DNA from: a virus
Direction: 5' to 3' (one strand)
Length of the DNA stretch: 21,410 nt
IMG/VR virus record: IMGVR_UViG_3300030012_003221
Location: 1-21,410 of that record
Shown here one piece after another: positions 19,067-21,410 of this stretch. Numbering within the stretch: position 1 is the stretch's first letter; each line of letters opens with the position of its first letter. The notes below the pieces were generated by a model. That model was not told where the DNA came from. It was given only the letters and a program-made list of their open reading frames with translations, and ran no database searches. Made by a program: the position numbers and the translations under genes.

Positions 19067-21410
19067 GCATATTAAAAATGCAGCTAGAATTTTTGTTGTA
19101 ACATTTCTTGTAGTTGCGACTGGTGGTGCATTAGCACCTGCATTGTTACCTGCAGGTGTAACCGCAGTTGCATATGCTACAGGTGTTGCAGCAGTTTCTG
19201 CTCTTGGAACACTTGTTGGTGGACTTCTTACAAAGGGTGCAAGTGCATCAAGTGATAATTTTAATCAAGGTTCTAAAATATCCAACAGATCAGCACAAGC
19301 ACCAAGACAAATAATTTATGGAAGGGCAAGAGTCGGTGGAACAATCACACATATTGAAACTGCAGGTACAGAAAACCATAAATTAAGATTAGTTATAGTT
19401 TTAGCAGGTCATAGAATACAAGAACTTGAAAGTATTCTTATTAATGATGAGGAACTTACAAGTGTGTCAGTTACAGATGGAGATGGTACTTTTAATGTTG
19501 TAACAAATACTAGATTCCAAAACACAGACAATCCAAACAGCTATACATCTGGTGGATTAATTAGATTCGTTTTCAAAGATGGCTCACAAACATCTGCAGA
19601 TTCAACCGTTACTGCAAATTCGGTACTAGGATCAAACGATAAATTCACAGGAATGGCCTATGTTTTTATGGAGATGGTCTTTGATGCAGAAAAGTTCAGT
19701 GGAGGTATTCCACCACTTTCATTTATTGTAAAAGGAAAAAGAGTTTATGATCCAAGACTTGATTCAACTGTTGGTGGAACTGGTCCACAAAGATTTGATG
19801 ATACAACTACACACACTTTTTCACAAAACCCTGCATTACACGTTTTAGATTACATAAAAGATACAACCTATGGATTAAAGGCTACACAAAGTGAAGTTAA
19901 TTTATCAAGTTCTTTAGGAAGTTTTAGAGTTGCTGCTAATACTTGTGATGTTAATAATGGTGTAACTACTGCAACCAATGACGGAGCAGTAAATAATTCA
20001 ACTGTTGTAAATCTTGATAGTGCTACATCAAACCTTTTGATTGATGTTGGACAAAGAGTAACGGGCACTGGGATTTCTGGAACTGTAAGGGTTGTAAAAA
20101 GATTAATAAATCAAATTACTCTTGATACAGCAATTACAATTAATGATGGTATTACTTTAACATTTGGAGATGATGCATACACAAGTAATGGTTTTGCTGA
20201 TTTCAGTGCATCAGGAACAAGTGTATTAGAATCAATATTAAGTTCTATGGCAGGAAAAATGTCATATGTAAATGGTCAGTTTGTTGTTTTTGCAGGTGCA
20301 TCTGTTGTACCTTCATTGACAATAAATGATGAAAATTTATTACAACCAATACAAGTTGTTACAAAACCAAACTCTGGTGAAAACTTTAATACAGTTAAAG
20401 CAGTATACGTAGATGCAAATAACAATTTTATTGCAACAGATTCCCCAGTTTTTACAAGCACCACACATCTAAATGAAGATACACCTACAGGTGAAAGTAA
20501 TGCTAATTACAGAAAAGAACTTGAAATACAACTGCCTTTCACAGATTCAACAACAATTGCACAAAGAATAGCAAGACTTCAACTCCTACATTCAAGACAA
20601 GACATGACGATCACAATGTTATGTGATGTCAATTATATGAAATTACAACCTTTTGATTATGTAAGAGTTACAAACGAAAGATTAAGTTTTTCAACAAAAG
20701 TTTTTGAAGTATTAAGTGTTCAACTAGAAGTTTTTGATGTTGAAGAAGTATCTATGGTTGGAACAAGACTAGTTCTTAAAGAAATAGATTCATCAATTTT
20801 TACATTCAGTACAAGTGATTACATAACACCGATTGATGAAGGTGATATGTCTAACGTTGCTACAGGTGATTTTACAGTTCCTGCACCTACAAATCCTAGC
20901 GTGCAACTTGATAAAGTTAACACAGGGTATGACTTGAAAGTAACGTGGCAAAGTGCAGTAGATGATAGTGTATTGGGAACTGAAATACTATATGGAACAT
21001 CAAGTGGTACATATGATTCATCTATTCTTGCAGGAAAAGGTTCACTGAAAGAAATCATAAATAATGTCAAACCAGATACAACTTATTTTATTTGTTTACG
21101 ACATTTCAGTTCAAATAATGTATTTAGTGCTAAAACGTCTGAGATCACGATTGCCACAGGAGGTGCTGATACACCTGATACTATTTCAGATTTATCAAGA
21201 GTTCAAGATAAACCATTTCACATAGGTCTTACATGGACAAACCCTAACGCTTCAGACTTGCGAGAAATACGCATACATAGAGCGACAAGCTCTTTTACAA
21301 CAGGTCAAGCTACAAACAGTAATCTTGTAAGAACAATAGCTGCCGCACCAAATGTTGTGCAACAAGCAAGTTTCGGAGTAGAAGATGGATTGACTGCAGG
21401 AACAACATAT
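19059..21410 (+). CDS. Host-specificity / tail tip megatron protein, 3' truncated by window
   Basis: An ATG at 19059, eight bases inside the previous gene, opens a frame of 784 codons that is still open at the right edge. A hydrophobic Ala/Gly-rich N-terminal region (about 9-52, FVVTFLVVATGGALAPALLP onward) precedes RQIIYGRARVGGTI, LRLVIVLAGHRI and FIVKGKRVYDPR, the typical pattern of phage J-like and GTA gp15-like hub proteins. Residues about 311-371 look like an inserted beta module (VGQRVTGTGISGTV...ITLTFGDD). The QRIARLQLL and MKLQPFDYVRV motifs complete the hub core. Two fibronectin-III-like modules follow, near 608-704 and from 705. The complete protein probably ends in a receptor-contacting domain outside the window. 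Confidence 0.88.
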   Translation, partial: MPKHIKNAARIFVVTFLVVATGGALAPALLPAGVTAVAYATGVAAVSALGTLVGGLLTKGASASSDNFNQGSKISNRSAQAPRQIIYGRARVGGTITHIETAGTENHKLRLVIVLAGHRIQELESILINDEELTSVSVTDGDGTFNVVTNTRFQNTDNPNSYTSGGLIRFVFKDGSQTSADSTVTANSVLGSNDKFTGMAYVFMEMVFDAEKFSGGIPPLSFIVKGKRVYDPRLDSTVGGTGPQRFDDTTTHTFSQNPALHVLDYIKDTTYGLKATQSEVNLSSSLGSFRVAANTCDVNNGVTTATNDGAVNNSTVVNLDSATSNLLIDVGQRVTGTGISGTVRVVKRLINQITLDTAITINDGITLTFGDDAYTSNGFADFSASGTSVLESILSSMAGKMSYVNGQFVVFAGASVVPSLTINDENLLQPIQVVTKPNSGENFNTVKAVYVDANNNFIATDSPVFTSTTHLNEDTPTGESNANYRKELEIQLPFTDSTTIAQRIARLQLLHSRQDMTITMLCDVNYMKLQPFDYVRVTNERLSFSTKVFEVLSVQLEVFDVEEVSMVGTRLVLKEIDSSIFTFSTSDYITPIDEGDMSNVATGDFTVPAPTNPSVQLDKVNTGYDLKVTWQSAVDDSVLGTEILYGTSSGTYDSSILAGKGSLKEIINNVKPDTTYFICLRHFSSNNVFSAKTSEITIATGGADTPDTISDLSRVQDKPFHIGLTWTNPNASDLREIRIHRATSSFTTGQATNSNLVRTIAAAPNVVQQASFGVEDGLTAGTTY

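Noticed and set aside
1-21410. tRNA genes, CRISPR arrays, insertion sequences, integrase or attachment sites
   Set aside because: I looked for cloverleaf-like stems, regular spaced repeats, transposase and integrase motifs, and saw none that could be supported.

Overview
The window is a stretch of a tailed bacteriophage (or prophage) genome with an HK97-type head and a long non-contractile, siphovirus-like tail. It is clearly AT-rich, uses the standard bacterial code and is very tightly packed: most genes overlap by 1-8 bases (TAATG, ATGA, GTGA junctions). The tail genes follow the order of the alphaproteobacterial gene transfer agent (GTA) cluster: GTA gp10-like chaperone, DUF2376-like chaperone, tape measure, distal tail protein, DUF2163-like hub, DUF6950-like protein, megatron/host-specificity protein. 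An AT-rich, possibly marine, alphaproteobacterial host is therefore a reasonable inference, but nothing in the window proves it. No integrase, lysis gene, replication gene, tRNA or CRISPR array is visible.

Layout. (1) Bases 1-341, plus strand: the end of a ParB-like protein. (2) Bases 363-430: a long inverted repeat between convergent genes. (3) Bases 445-3599, minus strand: two accessory gene clusters. One encodes a glutamine-synthetase-like amidoligase, a 79-residue unknown protein and a gamma-glutamylcyclotransferase-like protein. The other is a coupled set of three unknown proteins (75, 65 and 351 residues). Each cluster has a plausible promoter overlapped by an inverted repeat. (4) Bases 3736-10739, plus strand: small and large terminase, portal, Mu F-like protein, prohead protease and major capsid protein. 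(5) Bases 10753-13825: a probable capsid decoration protein, a protein with a Lys/Thr-rich tail, two very small proteins, and four connector/completion proteins. (6) Bases 13847-17129: major tail protein, an 82-residue unknown, the tail assembly chaperone pair, and the tape measure. (7) Bases 17122-21410: the tail tip genes, the last of which runs off the window.

How the genes work together. The terminases cut and pump DNA through the portal. The S78-family protease matures the HK97-fold capsid. The connector proteins close the head and join the tail. The chaperones load the tape measure so that the tail tube polymerises to a fixed length, and the tip proteins form the hub that contacts the host.

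Most notable points. The minus-strand amidoligase/cyclotransferase cassette could make and break amide (gamma-glutamyl or isopeptide) bonds during infection. The tail chaperone genes carry a textbook -1 programmed frameshift site, with the same heptamer as lambda G/GT and a hairpin exactly 7 bases downstream. The portal has a long two-module C-terminal extension, and the prohead protease has an N-terminal Cys/His-rich module.
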